Counted from the stretch's first letter, positions 6,916 to 14,339 are shown. The stretch: DNA of 16,738 nucleotides from Christensenella sp. UBA1782 (GCA_002315475.1 DCGI01000071.1:1-16738); one strand, 5' to 3'. Translations and numbers: made by a program. Notes: a model not told the origin generated them from the sequence alone.

Positions 6916-6952
6916 GTAAAAAAAGTATTATAATATAAAGAAAAAACGGAGG
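6905..6952 (+). promoter_or_regulatory. Promoter, dyad operator and SD of the two-component operon
   Basis: TATAAT at 6929-6934 is a perfect -10. The -35 position is poor and is occupied by the dyad CTAAT-T-ATTAG (6905-6915), which could bind the response regulator itself in positive autoregulation. GGAGG at 6948-6952 is the SD for the ATG at 6960. Confidence 0.6.
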
Positions 6953-6959
6953 AAAGAAT

Positions 6960-7628
6960 ATGAAAATCTTACTTGCGGAAGACGAACGGGAGTTATCTTC
7001 GACGTTACAAAGAATTCTACGCTATAACAAATACGACGTGGACGCCGTTTACGACGGAGAAGAAGCTTTGACGTTTCTGAACTTCAACACCTACGACGGT
7101 GTGATTTTAGACGTAATGATGCCCAAAAAAGACGGTTTTACGGTGGTAAAAACCTTGCGGGAAAAGGGAAACAACGTACCGGTTTTGATTTTAACCGCCC
7201 GTTCGGAAATAGACGATAAAGTTTTGGGTTTGGACTCGGGTGCCGATGATTATTTGACAAAACCGTTCGTTATTAAGGAGTTTTTGGCACGCGTGCGAGC
7301 GCTGGTTCGCCGAAAAGGAGAGGTTTTCGATACCTATACCATCGGAAATACCTGCTTAAATCACAATACGTTTGAGTTGAGCGGCGGGACGGGAAAAGTG
7401 CGGCTGACCAATAAAGAGTATAAACTCATGGAATACCTAATCCGCAACAAAGACGTCTTGCTTTCGACCGAAAAAATCATGGAAAACGTTTGGGAAATGG
7501 ACTCCGATGCCGAAATCAACGTCGTGTGGGTATATATTTCCGCTTTGCGTAAAAAAATGGAAGCCGTCGGTTCCGATTATTCCGTTAAGGCGGTGCGAGG
7601 CGTCGGGTATCAATTGGAGAAAAAATGA
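6960..7628 (+). CDS. OmpR/PhoB-family response regulator
   Basis: A 222-residue DNA-binding response regulator. The receiver domain (1-115) has acidic residues E7 and D8, phospho-acceptor D51 in VILDVMMP, T79 in LILTAR and K101 in DYLTKPF, so the full switch set is intact. The winged-helix effector domain (about 125-222) ends in the typical AVRGVGYQLE. GGAGG lies seven bases before ATG. Its stop overlaps the kinase start by four bases (ATGA), so the two are translationally coupled partners. The target genes are unknown; self-regulation through the dyad near -35 is possible. Confidence 0.95.
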   Translation: MKILLAEDERELSSTLQRILRYNKYDVDAVYDGEEALTFLNFNTYDGVILDVMMPKKDGFTVVKTLREKGNNVPVLILTARSEIDDKVLGLDSGADDYLTKPFVIKEFLARVRALVRRKGEVFDTYTIGNTCLNHNTFELSGGTGKVRLTNKEYKLMEYLIRNKDVLLSTEKIMENVWEMDSDAEINVVWVYISALRKKMEAVGSDYSVKAVRGVGYQLEKK

Positions 7629-8854
7629 TAAAAAAATTACGGGTAAAATTTATCGCCATCGTTATGCTTTCCGTCTTTTTGATTATGACGGCAATTTTGG
7701 TAACCATCAACGTAATCAATTATTCCTACGTCCTCGAAGAAGCGGACGCTCGGGTGGATTTATTGGTAAAAAATGAAGGAAAATTTCCCGTAGCCGAAGA
7801 AAAAAAGCCGTTTATTGACGGCGAAATCTTTGATATTCCCGATTCCATGAGTCGAGAAACGCCGTTTAACACACGATTTTTTACGGTTATCGTCAGAAGC
7901 GATAATCAAGTTTTGATGACGGATTTATCGAAAATCGCCGCAATTAACGAAGAAAAAGCGACAAAGTTGGCACAAAAAGCCATAGAAAAAGGCAAGGAAA
8001 GAGGCACTTTAGAGGTGTATCGGTATCGAGTCGCCACCGATAAAGACGGAAACACCCTCGTGGTTTTCGTGGACTTTTCCGAACAAAAAACGCCGATGGA
8101 AACCTTTTTTTACGTCAGTCTTGCCGTCATGGCGGGCGGTTTAGTGTTGGTTTTCGTATTCGTTTTGTTGATTTCCAAACGTGTTTTGAAGCCGATTACG
8201 GACAGTTATATTCGGCAAAGGCGGTTCGTTACCGATGCGGGACACGAGCTGAAAACTCCGCTTACCATTATTTCCGCCAACAACGAAATTATCGAAATGG
8301 AAACGGGACGGACGGAAAGCACCGAAGCCATCGAAAAACAGGTATTCCGCATGGCGGATATGGTGAAAAACCTGACCGAACTTGCCAAACTCGACGAAAT
8401 CGAAACGACTTCTTTCCAAAAATTTTCCTTAACCGATGCGTTTTTGGACGTTTCGCAAGCCTTTGATACCATGTTTGCGGCAAAGAACAAGAAGTTTCTT
8501 GTGTCGGCAGACGAAGATATTAACTATTTAGGTTCGGAAAGTATGATTCGCAGGCTGTTTTCTTTGCTTTTGGAAAACGCCTATAAGTACTCCTTGACGT
8601 ACGCCGAAGCCACCTTAAAAAAGAACGGGAAACGCACGACGTTGACCGTTCAAAACGATGCCGAAGGTATGCGAGAAGGCAATTTAGAGAAGTGTTTTGA
8701 ACGGTTTTACCGTTCCGACGAAGCCAGAGGCGGCAGTATCGAAGGGAGCGGAATCGGACTTTCGACCGCACGCGAAATCATCCGCATTCATCATGGTTCT
8801 GTATCCGCACAAGGTACGGCGGACGGGAAATTCGTAATAACCGTTGTTTTTTAA
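7625..8854 (+). CDS. Sensor histidine kinase, partner of the upstream regulator
   Basis: A 409-residue membrane kinase. TM1 spans about 8-31, an extracellular sensor about 32-158, and TM2 about 160-186. Only a short basic linker (SKRVLKPITDSYIRQ) leads to the H-box DAGHELKTPL with phospho-acceptor H207; I see no full HAMP domain. The N-box LLENAYKYS (around residue 317), the F-box ERFYRSDEA and the G-box EGSGIGLST complete the ATPase domain. It phosphorylates the response regulator encoded just upstream. The sensor region (FFTVIVRSDNQVL, DFSEQKTPMETFF) could be a small PAS-like fold, but the ligand cannot be read. It ends six bases from the convergent hydrolase gene, with no terminator visible. 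Confidence 0.93.
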   Translation: MIKKLRVKFIAIVMLSVFLIMTAILVTINVINYSYVLEEADARVDLLVKNEGKFPVAEEKKPFIDGEIFDIPDSMSRETPFNTRFFTVIVRSDNQVLMTDLSKIAAINEEKATKLAQKAIEKGKERGTLEVYRYRVATDKDGNTLVVFVDFSEQKTPMETFFYVSLAVMAGGLVLVFVFVLLISKRVLKPITDSYIRQRRFVTDAGHELKTPLTIISANNEIIEMETGRTESTEAIEKQVFRMADMVKNLTELAKLDEIETTSFQKFSLTDAFLDVSQAFDTMFAAKNKKFLVSADEDINYLGSESMIRRLFSLLLENAYKYSLTYAEATLKKNGKRTTLTVQNDAEGMREGNLEKCFERFYRSDEARGGSIEGSGIGLSTAREIIRIHHGSVSAQGTADGKFVITVVF

Positions 8855-8860
8855 GAAAAA

Positions 8861-9748
8861 TCAGCCACGAAGGAAGGGCAGGACGGTTTGTAAGGTTCGT
8901 TCTCCTTCGTCGTATAAAAAGATATGTCCGCTGCCTTCGTACGAAACCAACGTCATGGCGGGCAGAACTTTTTGCATTTCGTCCGATTGGTAGTACGGCA
9001 TGGTTTGGTCTGCCGTCCCCCAAACCGTCAAAACGGGAACTCCGCTTTCTCTCGTGCCGTCATACCCTTTTCTCGCTTCGTCAAAGTTCAAAATCGTGTG
9101 ACGCAGACTGGATAGCGTCGCTCGGAAAAAGCCTTTATATTGCGAAGCGAAGGCGAATTTCTCCCGATAGTCGTCTTGCACCTCTTTTCCGCTGTAAAGG
9201 ATTTCTTTTGCGCAGTTTTTCAATAAGAGTTTTCCCGCAACGGTGGAAAACAGAAATTCTCCCACCCCTTTTGCCTTGCAGATTTTCATATAAAGCGGTA
9301 CTTGGTAGTGCATGCCGGCAGGGGCAAGAAGAACCAATTTTTTTACGAAATTCGGGTATTTTGCAACGAAAGAGGTGGTTATCGTGCCACCCATCGACGT
9401 GCCGAAAAGATAAAAACTCTCCTCGCCGAGCAGGGCAGAAGTCAATTCTTTTAGCTGTCGGACGAACAAAGCGGGATTATATTCTTGCTCGACGCGTTCG
9501 CTTAAACCGCGTCCGAGAAGGTCGTAGCGTAAAACGCGATAACCCGCATCGACCAATCCTTCCGCTATTTTGTCGTAAATAAAGTACGGCGTGGCGTATC
9601 CGTGAACCAATACGACGGTTTCTTTTCCGTCTCCCTCCGTCTTATAATGGGTAATGCCCGAAGGTAACCGGATAAACGCACCGTCGGTTGCGGTGCTTCT
9701 TTCGGCGTCCGTCAATACTTTCGATTCTGCTTTATACGGGGTTTTCAT
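8861..9748 (-). CDS. Alpha/beta-fold hydrolase
   Basis: A 295-residue protein with all elements of a serine hydrolase: oxyanion-hole strand VVLVHGYATP (45-54), nucleophile elbow GTSMGG with S118, D247 in VWGTADQTMP, and H275 in EGSGHIFLYDEGE. A cap-like insertion lies around 145-215. There is no signal peptide. It belongs with the proline-iminopeptidase/esterase/lyase-like group, and the substrate cannot be read. Its ATG is four bases after the stop of the DUF1080 gene, and its SD (AAAAAAAGGAAG) lies inside that gene's last codons, so the two are an operon. It converges on the histidine kinase gene. Confidence 0.9.
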   Translation of the reverse strand: MKTPYKAESKVLTDAERSTATDGAFIRLPSGITHYKTEGDGKETVVLVHGYATPYFIYDKIAEGLVDAGYRVLRYDLLGRGLSERVEQEYNPALFVRQLKELTSALLGEESFYLFGTSMGGTITTSFVAKYPNFVKKLVLLAPAGMHYQVPLYMKICKAKGVGEFLFSTVAGKLLLKNCAKEILYSGKEVQDDYREKFAFASQYKGFFRATLSSLRHTILNFDEARKGYDGTRESGVPVLTVWGTADQTMPYYQSDEMQKVLPAMTLVSYEGSGHIFLYDEGERTLQTVLPFLRG

Positions 9749-9752
9749 ACGC

Positions 9753-10397
9753 TCACTTCCTTTTTTTCCAATTCAAATACCACTTGGAAGAAGCTATCTT
9801 CTTTTCGGCGGGAATATCGGAAAGCGGACGAACCCAAACGTTTCGAAAACTGACTTTATCGCCATGGTCCTGCAACATCAACGGACCTTTGTTGACGGGC
9901 ATATCGGAGAGTCCTCCGGGCGTAACGTTACGGAACGGCACTCGGTCGTGAATCAGTTTTCCGTTCAGATAAACCGTCAAAGAACCGGCTTCGACGATTT
10001 TCCCTTTCTCGTCTTGCTTGGGCGTAACGATGGTAATATCGTAGGCTTGCCAGACGTCGGGCCCCAAACAAGCGTTTTCCAACGGGGCGTATTTTTTATA
10101 AATGCCGCCGCAATCGTCCGATTTTACGCTTTTTTTGCCCGAAGAATCCAAAACCTGAATCTCGTAGCAACCGTGTACGTATACGCCGCTGTTGGCTTTT
10201 GCCTGTCCTTCCGCTTCGGGCATGTTCGGCAGACGAAATTCGACGTGAATTTCGGCGTCGGCAAACTCAAAGGTAGAAACGATGTTTTTCTTCACGACGG
10301 TCATCGCCCCGTCTTCTATCGTCCACGTTACGGGAGAACCGTCTCTCGAAACCCATCGGTCGAAATTACTCCCGTCAAACAGTATGATTTTTTCCAT
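9753..10397 (-). CDS. DUF1080 (3-keto-disaccharide hydrolase-fold) protein
   Basis: A concanavalin-like jelly-roll protein of 214 residues. I chose the ATG at 10397-10395 (MEKIILFDGSNFDRW) because the family starts there and AAAAGGAG lies upstream; the frame stays open to 10439, but that start has no SD. DUF1080 hallmarks are LFDGSNFDRW, TIEDGAMTV, ANSGVYVHGCYEIQVLDS, GIYKKYAP, WQAYDI, VYLNGKLIHD and PLMLQDHGDKVSFRNVWVRPL. The family includes 3-keto-glycoside hydrolases and is usually secreted in Bacteroidetes; here there is no signal peptide, so it is probably cytoplasmic. No 3-keto dehydrogenase is nearby. It is the first gene of an operon with the hydrolase and is expressed from an extended -10 promoter. 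Confidence 0.88.
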   Translation of the reverse strand: MEKIILFDGSNFDRWVSRDGSPVTWTIEDGAMTVVKKNIVSTFEFADAEIHVEFRLPNMPEAEGQAKANSGVYVHGCYEIQVLDSSGKKSVKSDDCGGIYKKYAPLENACLGPDVWQAYDITIVTPKQDEKGKIVEAGSLTVYLNGKLIHDRVPFRNVTPGGLSDMPVNKGPLMLQDHGDKVSFRNVWVRPLSDIPAEKKIASSKWYLNWKKRK

Positions 10398-10422
10398 ATA
10401 TACAAGAACTCCTTTTTGTCGT

Positions 10423-10438
10423 TGTTCCATGTGAAACA
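10423..10438. promoter_or_regulatory. parS-like ParB-binding site
   Basis: TGTTCCATGTGAAACA matches the 16-bp chromosomal parS consensus TGTTNCACGTGAAACA at all but one position (a central C to T). parS sites load ParB/Spo0J and cluster around oriC. The site lies in the 5' leader of the DUF1080 gene, between spoIIE and hpt, both origin-proximal in Bacillus. A chance match is possible but unlikely at 15 of 16. Confidence 0.6.
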
Positions 10439-10450
10439 ATCTGATTTTGC

Positions 10451-10500
10451 AAGGGGATTTCCCCTTCTTGTATTATAGCACAGTTCCGAAAATAGTACAA
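10451..10500 (-). promoter_or_regulatory. DUF1080-operon promoter with start-site hairpin
   Basis: On the minus strand, TTGTAC (10500-10495), 17 bases and TGC-TATAAT (10477-10472) form an extended -10 promoter. The palindrome AAGGGG-ATTT-CCCCTT (10451-10466) begins at the expected transcription start, so it would be either an operator or a 5'-end mRNA-stabilising hairpin. Confidence 0.75.
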
Positions 10501-10510
10501 TACTCTTTTG

Positions 10511-10539
10511 AAAAAAAGAACCCCCGAAGGGGTTCTTTT
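10511..10539 (-). terminator. Terminator of hpt
   Basis: AAAAGAACCCC-CGAA-GGGGTTCTTTT is an 11-bp perfect stem with a 4-base loop. Read on the minus strand it follows the hpt stop by about 20 bases and ends in a run of seven Ts. It isolates hpt from the DUF1080 promoter. Confidence 0.92.
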
Positions 10540-10559
10540 CCGATATTGTTTCGTGGCCG

Positions 10560-11099
10560 TTACATATAAATTTCACGTTTTAATACGCCGATTTCTTGCA
10601 GATTTCGGTACTTTTCGGCATAATCCAAGCCATAACCGACCAAGAATTGATCCTCGACGGTAAAGCCTGTGTAGTCACCCTCGATTTCGGCTTTTCGGCG
10701 GGAGGGTTTGTCGAGCAAGGCGCAGATGCGTAAAGACTTCGGACTGCGTTGCGACAAAAGGCGTTTTAGGTAGGCAAGGGTATTACCGCTGTCGATGATA
10801 TCCTCGACGATGATGACGTTTTTGCCGCAGAGAGGAAGGTTGATATCCTTGATGATACGCACTTCTCCGCTGCTCGTCGTACCCGAGCCGTAGCTGGATA
10901 CCGACATAAATTCAAACCGAACGTCCAAGTTCAGTTCGCGTACCAAGTCGCAGAAGAAGACGGACGCTCCTCGTAAAATGCAAATCATAACCACTTCTTC
11001 GCCGGCTTCATAATCTTTTTCGATGGTGCGGGCGAGTTCTTTGATACGGGTTTGTAATTGTTCTTTTGTAAACAGTATGGATTCTAAATCCGGATGCAT
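10560..11099 (-). CDS. hpt: Hypoxanthine (guanine) phosphoribosyltransferase
   Basis: Salvages hypoxanthine and guanine with PRPP to give IMP and GMP in the cytoplasm. The 179-residue length is typical. Motifs are LRG (42-44), the flexible loop MSVSSYGSGTTSSG (65-78), the PRPP loop VEDIIDSGNT (98-107, acids E99 and D100), the purine-binding region around K131 in LLDKPSRRK, and FLVGYGLDYAEKYRNL near the C-terminus. AGAGG lies 10 bases before ATG. It is monocistronic between its own promoter and terminator. In Bacillus hprT follows tilS near spoIIE; tilS and ftsH are absent from these positions here, so the old cluster has been broken. Confidence 0.97.
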   Translation of the reverse strand: MHPDLESILFTKEQLQTRIKELARTIEKDYEAGEEVVMICILRGASVFFCDLVRELNLDVRFEFMSVSSYGSGTTSSGEVRIIKDINLPLCGKNVIIVEDIIDSGNTLAYLKRLLSQRSPKSLRICALLDKPSRRKAEIEGDYTGFTVEDQFLVGYGLDYAEKYRNLQEIGVLKREIYM

Positions 11100-11131
11100 T
11101 GATAATTTACCTCTTGTGTAAGAATACTAAT

Positions 11132-11160
11132 AGTATACCAAAGGACGGGAAATAAAACAA
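11132..11160 (-). promoter_or_regulatory. Promoter of hpt
   Basis: On the minus strand, TTGTTT (11160-11155), 17 bases and TATACT (11137-11132), preceded by TGG as an extended -10. The leader to the ATG is about 26 bases. It is divergent from the malQ promoter, whose -35 starts 20 bases away. Confidence 0.65.
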
Positions 11161-11179
11161 CTCAATCGAAGGATTATTC

Positions 11180-11208
11180 TTGCAAAGACAGGAAAAGAGT
11201 TGTATCAT
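11180..11208 (+). promoter_or_regulatory. Promoter of malQ
   Basis: TTGCAA (11180-11185), 17 bases and TATCAT (11203-11208). It overlaps the alternative TTG start at 11200, which argues for translation starting at the ATG at 11245 instead. Confidence 0.65.
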
Positions 11209-11220
11209 AAAAAAGGGGTT

Positions 11221-11235
11221 GACGCTCCAAAGGAG
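11221..11235 (+). promoter_or_regulatory. SD-containing mini-hairpin in the malQ leader
   Basis: GACGCTCC-AAA-GGAG places the first GGAG of the malQ SD in the 3' arm of a 4-bp stem. The same GACGCTCC...GGAG arrangement occurs twice in the repeat module at 6550-6568 and 6755-6772. A second GAGGAG follows immediately, so occlusion would be partial. Confidence 0.35.
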
Positions 11236-11244
11236 GAGAAAACT

Positions 11245-12741
11245 ATGAAAAGACAGGCAGGGGTACTGCTCAACGTATCCTCGTTTCCCGGAAAATACGG
11301 AATCGGCGGATTTTCGTGCAACGTAGAAAACTTTTTACGGGAGTTTGCCGCAATGGGTTTTAAGGTTTGGCAAACTTTGCCGATAACCGCACTCGGTTGG
11401 GGGAACTCTCCGTATAGCGGTATTTCGGCGTTTGCGGGGAATTTTTTATATATAGATTTGGAAAGGACGGACGGACTTTTGACCAAAGAAGAACTGGCTA
11501 CCGCCGAATGTCGGGACGCATACTATTTGACCGACTACGACGCCGTCCGCAAAAACAAAAGTCGATTGCTTCGGTTGGCTTATTCTCGAATCAATGACGG
11601 ATATTTGTCAAAAATAAAAGAATTTGCTCAAAAACAAGCGTCATGGCTTTATGATTATGCCGCCTTTATGGTTTTGAAGGAAAGATACGAACAGGCGAGT
11701 TGGCTTACGTGGGACGAAAAGTACAAAAAGCATACGCCCGAAACCGCCGAGATGGTTTTACGAGAAAACGAATCGGAATTTTATTATTTTTGCTTCGAGC
11801 AGTATCTCTTTTTTGCGCAGTGGCAGAGGATTCGGGACTACGCAAAAGAGTGCGGGATAAAAATATTCGGGGACGTGCCCATTTACGTTTGTTTGGACAG
11901 TGTGGACGTGTGGGCAAACACCGAAGAATTTTTATTGGATAAAAATTATAAGCCGACCGAAGTCGCCGGCGTGCCGCCCGATTATTTTTGTGAGGACGGA
12001 CAACTGTGGGGCAATCCTCTTTACGACTACGCCGCCATGAAGAAGAACGGTTATCGGTGGTGGGTAGGACGCATGAAACATCTGAGCCGCTTCTACGACA
12101 TCGTGAGGATCGATCACTTCCGCGGGTTCGCCAATTATTGGGCGGTTCCCGCCGCCGCCGAAACGGCGAAGGAAGGCAAATGGAAAAAAGGTGCCGGCAA
12201 AGAACTGTTCGATCGTATCCGTAAAGAAATCCCTTCTCTGGAAATTATCGCAGAGGATTTGGGTATCGTCGACGATGACGTGATAAAACTTTTGGAAGAC
12301 ACCGAGATTATGGGTATGCGCGTGATTCAATTCGGGTTTGACGGCGATAAAGAAAATACCCATCTTCCGTATAACTACCCCAAACAATGTGTAGCCTATA
12401 CGGCGACGCACGATAACGATACCACCCTCGGATGGTTACTTTCGTTAGACGAAAATACGAGGAGAGAAGCCCTTTCTTACGTAGGGTGTTCGGAAGAATA
12501 CGGCTGGGCAAGCGGTGCGGGAAGGTGTCCCGCCACGAGAGCTTTTATACGGACGGTGCTGTCCAGTTGCGCCACCCTTGCCGTTCTGCCGATGCAGGAT
12601 CTATGCGGTTACGGGAGCGATACGAGGATGAACACGCCCGGTCAGGCGAACGGCTGTTGGCGGTACCGAACCAATTACGAAGCACTCGCCGACGTCGATC
12701 ACGCTTTCCTGAAAAATACCATTCGTCTTTTCGGGAGATAA
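11245..12741 (+). CDS. malQ: 4-alpha-glucanotransferase (amylomaltase, GH77)
   Basis: Transfers alpha-1,4-glucan segments between maltooligosaccharides and releases glucose; a cytoplasmic enzyme of starch, maltose or glycogen metabolism. The frame runs 498 residues from ATG 11245 with AGGAGGAG just upstream; an upstream TTG at 11200 lies in the promoter and is not used. It opens with RQAGVLLNVSSFPGKYGIG and carries the GH77 signatures SPYSGISAFAGN, GDVPIYV, GVPPDYFCEDGQLWGNPLYD, RIDHFRGF (nucleophile D290), IAEDLG (acid/base E337), THDNDTT (transition-state D390) and DTRMNTPGQ. All catalytic residues are present. It stands alone, with no glycogen phosphorylase or glg genes nearby, and ends about 100 bases before a bidirectional terminator. 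Confidence 0.97.
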   Translation: MKRQAGVLLNVSSFPGKYGIGGFSCNVENFLREFAAMGFKVWQTLPITALGWGNSPYSGISAFAGNFLYIDLERTDGLLTKEELATAECRDAYYLTDYDAVRKNKSRLLRLAYSRINDGYLSKIKEFAQKQASWLYDYAAFMVLKERYEQASWLTWDEKYKKHTPETAEMVLRENESEFYYFCFEQYLFFAQWQRIRDYAKECGIKIFGDVPIYVCLDSVDVWANTEEFLLDKNYKPTEVAGVPPDYFCEDGQLWGNPLYDYAAMKKNGYRWWVGRMKHLSRFYDIVRIDHFRGFANYWAVPAAAETAKEGKWKKGAGKELFDRIRKEIPSLEIIAEDLGIVDDDVIKLLEDTEIMGMRVIQFGFDGDKENTHLPYNYPKQCVAYTATHDNDTTLGWLLSLDENTRREALSYVGCSEEYGWASGAGRCPATRAFIRTVLSSCATLAVLPMQDLCGYGSDTRMNTPGQANGCWRYRTNYEALADVDHAFLKNTIRLFGR

Positions 12742-12834
12742 GCGCAATACATTCTTTCGCCCCCCATTCGTCCCGTTTTTTCGAATACGGAAGAAGGAGA
12801 GGGTGCGAATGCAGGAATACCAAAACGATAAAAA

Positions 12835-12880
12835 AAAGAGGGCGCAACCATTCGGAGAATCGGCCGGGTTGCGCCTTTTT
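12835..12880. terminator. Bidirectional terminator between malQ and the DUF4956 gene
   Basis: GGCGCAACC (12841-12849) pairs with GGTTGCGCC (12867-12875), with an inner ATTC-GGA-GAAT hairpin. Ts follow on the plus strand, and a long A-run before the stem gives Ts on the minus strand, so it serves both convergent units. Confidence 0.9.
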
Positions 12881-12888
12881 AAGAAGGG

Positions 12889-13566
12889 TTATAATTCCTC
12901 GCCGACTTCGGCTACGCCAAGCTCCACCTCGAGATTTCCGTTGAGGCAACGAAGGTCGTCAATCATTTGTTTTTCTTGTTCGGGATGTTTCAGAACGACG
13001 GAATACGTCAGCTTGTACATACTACCCATATTGACGGTTTTTACCCGAATCAACTCTTGACTACGGGTATATTTTTGTAAAACGCCGCTCAGAACTTCGC
13101 CGTAATTCAAATCTTCGGGAATGGTGATTTTTAACGTTTTTTGGCGGGTAGTATTTTTATGCTTCCAAACGTTTAGGCTCTCGAACACGAAGAAAAAGAA
13201 TCCCATAATCAATAATATCAGTACGCCGTAAGCGATATAACCCATACCGAACGCAAGACCGGAAGTCATGGTGACGAAGACGATGCCGATTTCTTCGGAA
13301 TTTCCCTGCGCCGACCGAAAACGAACCAAACTGAACGCACCGGCGATGGCGATGCCCGTACCGACGTTCCCGTTGACGAGGGCGATGACCGTCGCGACGG
13401 CAGCGGGCAACAGAGCGGTGGTTATGAAAAACCGTTTGGAAGACCGTATGCGAAAAGAGCAAAGAAAGGAAAAAAGAAATCCGCATACGACGGCGACGCC
13501 GAGTACGAGGAAAAATGCGCTAACGGAAATTTGACCGTTATAGACCGAGTCGAAAAAGTTGTTCAT
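12889..13566 (-). CDS. DUF4956 membrane protein, partner of the polyphosphate polymerase
   Basis: A 225-residue membrane protein. Hydrophobic segments lie at about 13-36, 46-64, 68-82 and 93-128, and the hallmark AFSLVRFRSAQG (77-88) is present. A soluble C-terminal domain (about 135-225) has an ACT-like alternation (TLKITIPEDLNYGEVL, KLTYSVVLKH). DUF4956 genes commonly sit beside bacterial VTC polymerases; the molecular role is not established, though a membrane anchor or export partner for the polymer is a fair inference. GGAGG lies nine bases before its ATG, which falls inside the end of the VTC gene (29-base overlap), giving tight coupling. CotH, a frequent third member, is absent here. 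Confidence 0.9.
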   Translation of the reverse strand: MNNFFDSVYNGQISVSAFFLVLGVAVVCGFLFSFLCSFRIRSSKRFFITTALLPAAVATVIALVNGNVGTGIAIAGAFSLVRFRSAQGNSEEIGIVFVTMTSGLAFGMGYIAYGVLILLIMGFFFFVFESLNVWKHKNTTRQKTLKITIPEDLNYGEVLSGVLQKYTRSQELIRVKTVNMGSMYKLTYSVVLKHPEQEKQMIDDLRCLNGNLEVELGVAEVGEEL

Positions 13567-14248
13567 GTGTTTGTACCTCCCGTAAATATGCCGAACCGTA
13601 TTTCGAAAAAGATGTTTTGTAAGTGTGTGTTTCGGAGAGCGTTTGTACCAACCAAAGCGGAATAGACGAGGAAGTTTTTACTTCCAAAAGGACGGAACCC
13701 GACGGCAACAAGGGACTACCGTCTTCTCCGCCCGAAAGGGTAAGGCGTTCGGTACGGTAACGGATATTCTTGTCGAAGGTAATGCGAAAGTCGCTTTCCG
13801 GCGTATAATAGGCGGTGCGGTCGTACAAAAGCAGTGCTTTTGCGTCCAATACCTCGTAGCGATTACGGAAGGCGGTCAGTTCTCTCTCGATTTGTCCGTC
13901 GGGCAGGTCGAGACGCCGTTCGGTAAAGAGGAATGCCGTACGGGGCGTCGTGGCGATTCTGCGTTTGTAGGCCACGCCGCAGGCTTTGGCTTTTATTTCC
14001 AAATACGCCTTTTCGTCGGCGGAAACCCGACCGTACCCCCGCAGACGTAATTTTTCTTTATACGGAGGCTTTTCGAGGGAGCGTCTCGCCAAAAGAAAAG
14101 ACGGGGTGTCGAAGTATAAACTTTGTATGGTGGTTTCGCCATAGGCGTCGGCACGCATATACTCGTTGACTTTTGCGGAAATTATCCCGTATATCTCGGG
14201 CGTGAGGAGAAATTTTAATTCGTACCGCTTAAAAACGAATTCGCTCAT
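13538..14248 (-). CDS. VTC-domain polyphosphate polymerase
   Basis: A 236-residue stand-alone VTC tunnel domain of the CYTH/triphosphate tunnel type, which makes polyphosphate from ATP in yeast Vtc4. The basic and acidic tunnel residues are visible: K7-R-Y-E-L-K12, K64-E-K-L-R-L-R70, E84-I-K-A-K88, YDR (142-144), LLEVK (187-191) and FSKYGSA (214-220). There is no SPX domain, as is usual in bacteria. It is first in a two-gene operon with the DUF4956 gene. The ATG at 14248 is the only fitting start. No SD is evident, and a TATCAT lies six bases upstream, so this may be another leaderless message. Confidence 0.9.
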   Translation of the reverse strand: MSEFVFKRYELKFLLTPEIYGIISAKVNEYMRADAYGETTIQSLYFDTPSFLLARRSLEKPPYKEKLRLRGYGRVSADEKAYLEIKAKACGVAYKRRIATTPRTAFLFTERRLDLPDGQIERELTAFRNRYEVLDAKALLLYDRTAYYTPESDFRITFDKNIRYRTERLTLSGGEDGSPLLPSGSVLLEVKTSSSIPLWLVQTLSETHTYKTSFSKYGSAYLREVQTHEQLFRLGL

Positions 14249-14254
14249 AATCCC

Positions 14255-14285
14255 ATGATAAAACGTGAAATAAAAATTCAGTTAA
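14255..14285 (-). promoter_or_regulatory. Possible promoter of the VTC operon
   Basis: On the minus strand, TATCAT (14260-14255) is a fair -10 and ends six bases before the ATG. The best -35 is TTAACT (14285-14280) at a long 19-base spacing, so the call is weak. Confidence 0.3.
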
Positions 14286-14310
14286 AATCCACCTAAAAAT
14301 TACTTAAATA

Positions 14311-14339
14311 TTGACAACGAAAGAAAAATCGAATACAAT
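14311..14339 (+). promoter_or_regulatory. Promoter of the nfeD-floA operon
   Basis: TTGACA (14311-14316), 17 bases and TACAAT (14334-14339): consensus -35, near-consensus -10 and ideal spacing. Transcription should start near 14346, which excludes a TTG start at 14311. Confidence 0.85.

Noticed and set aside
10398..10439. Upstream ATG for the DUF1080 protein
   Set aside because: No SD, overlaps the parS-like palindrome; the internal ATG at 10397 fits the family start and has AAAAGGAG.
9654..10478. 274-residue plus-strand frame across the DUF1080 and hydrolase genes
   Set aside because: Antisense to two well-supported genes and their 4-base junction; composition typical of a shadow.
11200..11244. 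Upstream TTG start for malQ adding 15 residues
   Set aside because: It lies in the -10 region of the promoter; the ATG at 11245 has the SD and the GH77 N-terminus.
12432..12949. Frames on both strands across the malQ end and terminator
   Set aside because: Arg/Ser-rich shadows that read through a strong bidirectional terminator.
12803..13060. Possible small gene with AAGGAG after malQ
   Set aside because: It runs through the terminator hairpin and antisense into the DUF4956 gene; no sign of a protein family.
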